Source: JAHFUA01 sp963808725 (lineage in GTDB: Bacteria > Acidobacteriota > Terriglobia > Terriglobales > Acidobacteriaceae). From it: a stretch of 64,000 nt of DNA. The stretch covers positions 248,001-312,000 of the forward strand of contig CAWEGO010000003.1 in the NCBI GenBank assembly GCA_963808725.1, read 5' to 3'. This document shows, piece after piece, positions 62,689 to 64,000 of this stretch. Below the pieces are notes generated by a model that did not search any database, was not told the origin of the DNA, and saw nothing but the letters and a program-made list of their open reading frames with translations. The translations under genes and the position numbers were made by a program. Numbering within the stretch: the first letter of the stretch is position 1; each line of letters opens with the position of its first letter.

Positions 62689-62775
62689 GAGAAGCTGGCC
62701 CGGTCGTGGGCGTTGTAGCGTGGGTTGCCTCTGCTACAATGCCGCCCGCTGTAATCATCCAACCTTAGAGAGAGA
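62652..62775. repeat. Dispersed intergenic repeat, copy 2
   Basis: Matches 58801-58917 with a few substitutions and a seven-base insertion between the palindrome arms. Here the gene to the right is the GRPPR protein instead of the SRAP stub. Confidence 0.8.
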
Positions 62776-62781
62776 TCAAAC

Positions 62782-63129
62782 ATGCCCAACTTCGAACGAA
62801 TCCTCACGCACTTGCGGTCAGAAAGAGATCGGGTACAGCAGGAGTTGCAAAAGCTGGACGAGGCGATCCGTGCGATTGAAGCCGTCAACTCGACTGGTCG
62901 CCGCAGAGTAGGTCGTCCGCCGAGAGCGTCGGCCATCCCCCGCAGGCGTGGCCGCATGAGCGCCGCCGCCCGGAGGAAGATGTCGCGGCTGATGAAGCAG
63001 CGCTGGGCGCAGGGCAAAATGAAGCCTGCCAAAGCGTCCAAGCCGGTGCGGAGAATGAGCCGAGCCGCACGGAAGAAGATCGCAGCGGCGCAGCGTGCCC
63101 GGTGGGCAAAGGTGAAAGCCCAGCGGTGA
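62782..63129 (+). CDS. Small basic DNA-binding-like protein (GRPPR family), copy 2
   Basis: 115 residues. Same plan as the protein at 59743: helix LRSERDRVQQELQKLDEAIR, GRPPR, then basic repeats SAAARRKMSRLMKQRW and the tail RRMSRAARKKIAAAQRARWA, which is identical to copy 1. The two copies differ most in the linker. AT-hook/histone-H1-like; a nucleoid-binding role is inferred. Confidence 0.72.
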   Translation: MPNFERILTHLRSERDRVQQELQKLDEAIRAIEAVNSTGRRRVGRPPRASAIPRRRGRMSAAARRKMSRLMKQRWAQGKMKPAKASKPVRRMSRAARKKIAAAQRARWAKVKAQR

Positions 63130-63419
63130 GTTCGGCCTTTTGCCCTCATCATGACCACTCAACAACGCGACGACCAAGCACGAAACGTCTTGGTATATAC
63201 GATGATTCACTTTCGTAACCCAGAGCGTGTTTCTCCTTCGTATTCCCTCGCATAGAATCTCCGCGCACACACCATCTCTATGAGAAGCGCGGGGACGTGG
63301 AGAGCCACGCCGTTTGCCAACAGTTGCTCATCTTGATCCCTGCACTACAACTGATGTAGGGGACGCGCTAAAATCGGCGAATTCTCTTGCCGCCTTCGTC
63401 GCTCAAAAGGAGGTGTCGC

Positions 63420-63683
63420 ATGACTCCGGAAATGCAACAACCTGAATACCCATACTCTGTGAAGATCGAGACCCCGACGGGCCAGTCCGCCACTGTCCCC
63501 ATCGCTTTCTTGACGCCTAAACAAGTTGAAGACTTTCTTCAGTTTGAGTTCAAGCGGTTGGCGCAAGAAGCAGGCGTAAAGGGCGCTCGCATTCATGTGG
63601 AACGGGCCACGACCGCTGAGTACGAGAAGGTCATCAGCGAGGTCACGGCATGTCTGCGGACTGCCACGGCAAAGGCGGCATGA
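63420..63683 (+). CDS. Hypothetical protein
   Basis: 87 residues from ATG 63420 behind AGGAGG. Soluble: YSVKIETPTGQSATVPIAF, VEDFLQFEFKRLAQEAG, ARIHVERATTAEYEKVI. A beta-then-helix pattern; no family recognised. Good RBS and composition support a real gene. Confidence 0.6.
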   Translation: MTPEMQQPEYPYSVKIETPTGQSATVPIAFLTPKQVEDFLQFEFKRLAQEAGVKGARIHVERATTAEYEKVISEVTACLRTATAKAA

Positions 63684-63788
63684 CCTGAGCACGACCCTTC
63701 ATTCAGGGATCCAAATTCAAATGGCCGGAAAGCTGGTCTGTTTTTCACAAGAGTATAGATTTTCGCTGACCAGCCGAAGAGGTGTCCC

Positions 63789-64000
63789 GTGAAACTCTTT
63801 TTCGGTGGGGCTCTGCTCGCCTTTGTTGCTGTGTCCCTCGCTTCGCCGTCTCCCGAAGCACCCACTGGTTTTGATAACCAGACCAACGGAGTTGTGGATC
63901 AGACCACGCATGCTGCGGACCAGACCGCTTTTGAAGCAGTGCTGCAGATCGCCGAAGGCCTGGGGCCGCTCTATAACGCCCAATCGTGCCGGGAGTGCCA
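63789..64000 (+). CDS. Start of a haem-binding oxidoreductase (partial)
   Basis: GTG 63789 opens a frame running off the right edge. A signal peptide (LLAFVAVSLASPSPEAP) is followed by GFDNQTNGVVDQTTH and GLGPLYNAQSCREC, with the cysteines and spacing of a CxxCH c-type haem site at the very edge (the last base pair of the His codon is the window end). This matches the start of di-haem oxidoreductase (thiol oxidoreductase-type, MauG-related) proteins exported to the periplasm. Only ~70 residues are visible. Confidence 0.65.
   Translation, partial: MKLFFGGALLAFVAVSLASPSPEAPTGFDNQTNGVVDQTTHAADQTAFEAVLQIAEGLGPLYNAQSCREC

Overview
The window looks like a GC-rich chromosome segment from Acidobacteriota (inferred from protein style: a DUF2934 protein, a short Fis-type HTH protein, basic AT-hook-like small proteins, a MEQHVK membrane-protein family, and many PilZ and response-regulator genes). 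I see no rRNA, tRNA, transposase, phage module or CRISPR array.

Layout. (1) 1-6973: redox operon with a NuoF/HoxF-like flavoprotein, a NuoG/HoxU-like iron-sulfur protein and an FMN glutamate-synthase-family protein, followed by a PLP aminotransferase and an unusual ferredoxin-methyltransferase fusion. (2) 7758-13653: minor pilin operon (GspH/FimT, PilV, PilW and a 1091-residue PilX-like protein) closed by a clear terminator. (3) 13.7-17.4 kb: PilZ genes, a kinase scrap, a truncated SagB/ThcOx nitroreductase and a class IV aminotransferase. (4) 18.1-30.9 kb: two sets of transglutaminase, circularly permuted ATP-grasp and alpha-E genes, a conserved but poorly understood amide-bond system. (5) 32.0-43.1 kb: dodecin and a GAF-ANTAR regulator facing a Mo-nitrogenase cluster nifH-D-K-E-N-B-ferredoxin-nifV. 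(6) 43.2-54 kb: PP2C phosphatase, RRM protein, a very large secreted hydrolase chimera, Fis-like protein, two response regulators, cold-shock protein and PilZ. (7) 54.1-57.9 kb: a KAS III-FabG fusion, a second FabG and a cNMP-binding protein. (8) 58-63.4 kb: TatA, a PAS-GGDEF-EAL protein and many truncated genes and dispersed repeats. The right edge enters a haem protein gene.

Three things stand out. First, almost every nif gene, and the GAF-ANTAR gene beside them, is broken by single-base indels: about 32 in 9.6 kb, mostly +1. Virtually none occur in the long genes outside. Once the frame is restored, the nitrogenase proteins are canonical with their ligand residues kept. Second, the duplicated ATP-grasp/alpha-E/transglutaminase block is the best candidate for a little-described system. 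Third, 52.8-62.7 kb is a patchwork of deletion junctions: a flavoprotein/Fis chimera, two remnants of the MEQHVK gene, an SRAP stub, and DUF1330 and PAS genes truncated head to head at one point.

Likely cooperation (inference): the nif cluster with its own [2Fe-2S] ferredoxin would make and use FeMo-cofactor. The NuoF/NuoG/GltS-like operon at the left edge carries the same thioredoxin-fold [2Fe-2S] domain and could link NAD(P)H, iron-sulfur proteins and glutamate metabolism.
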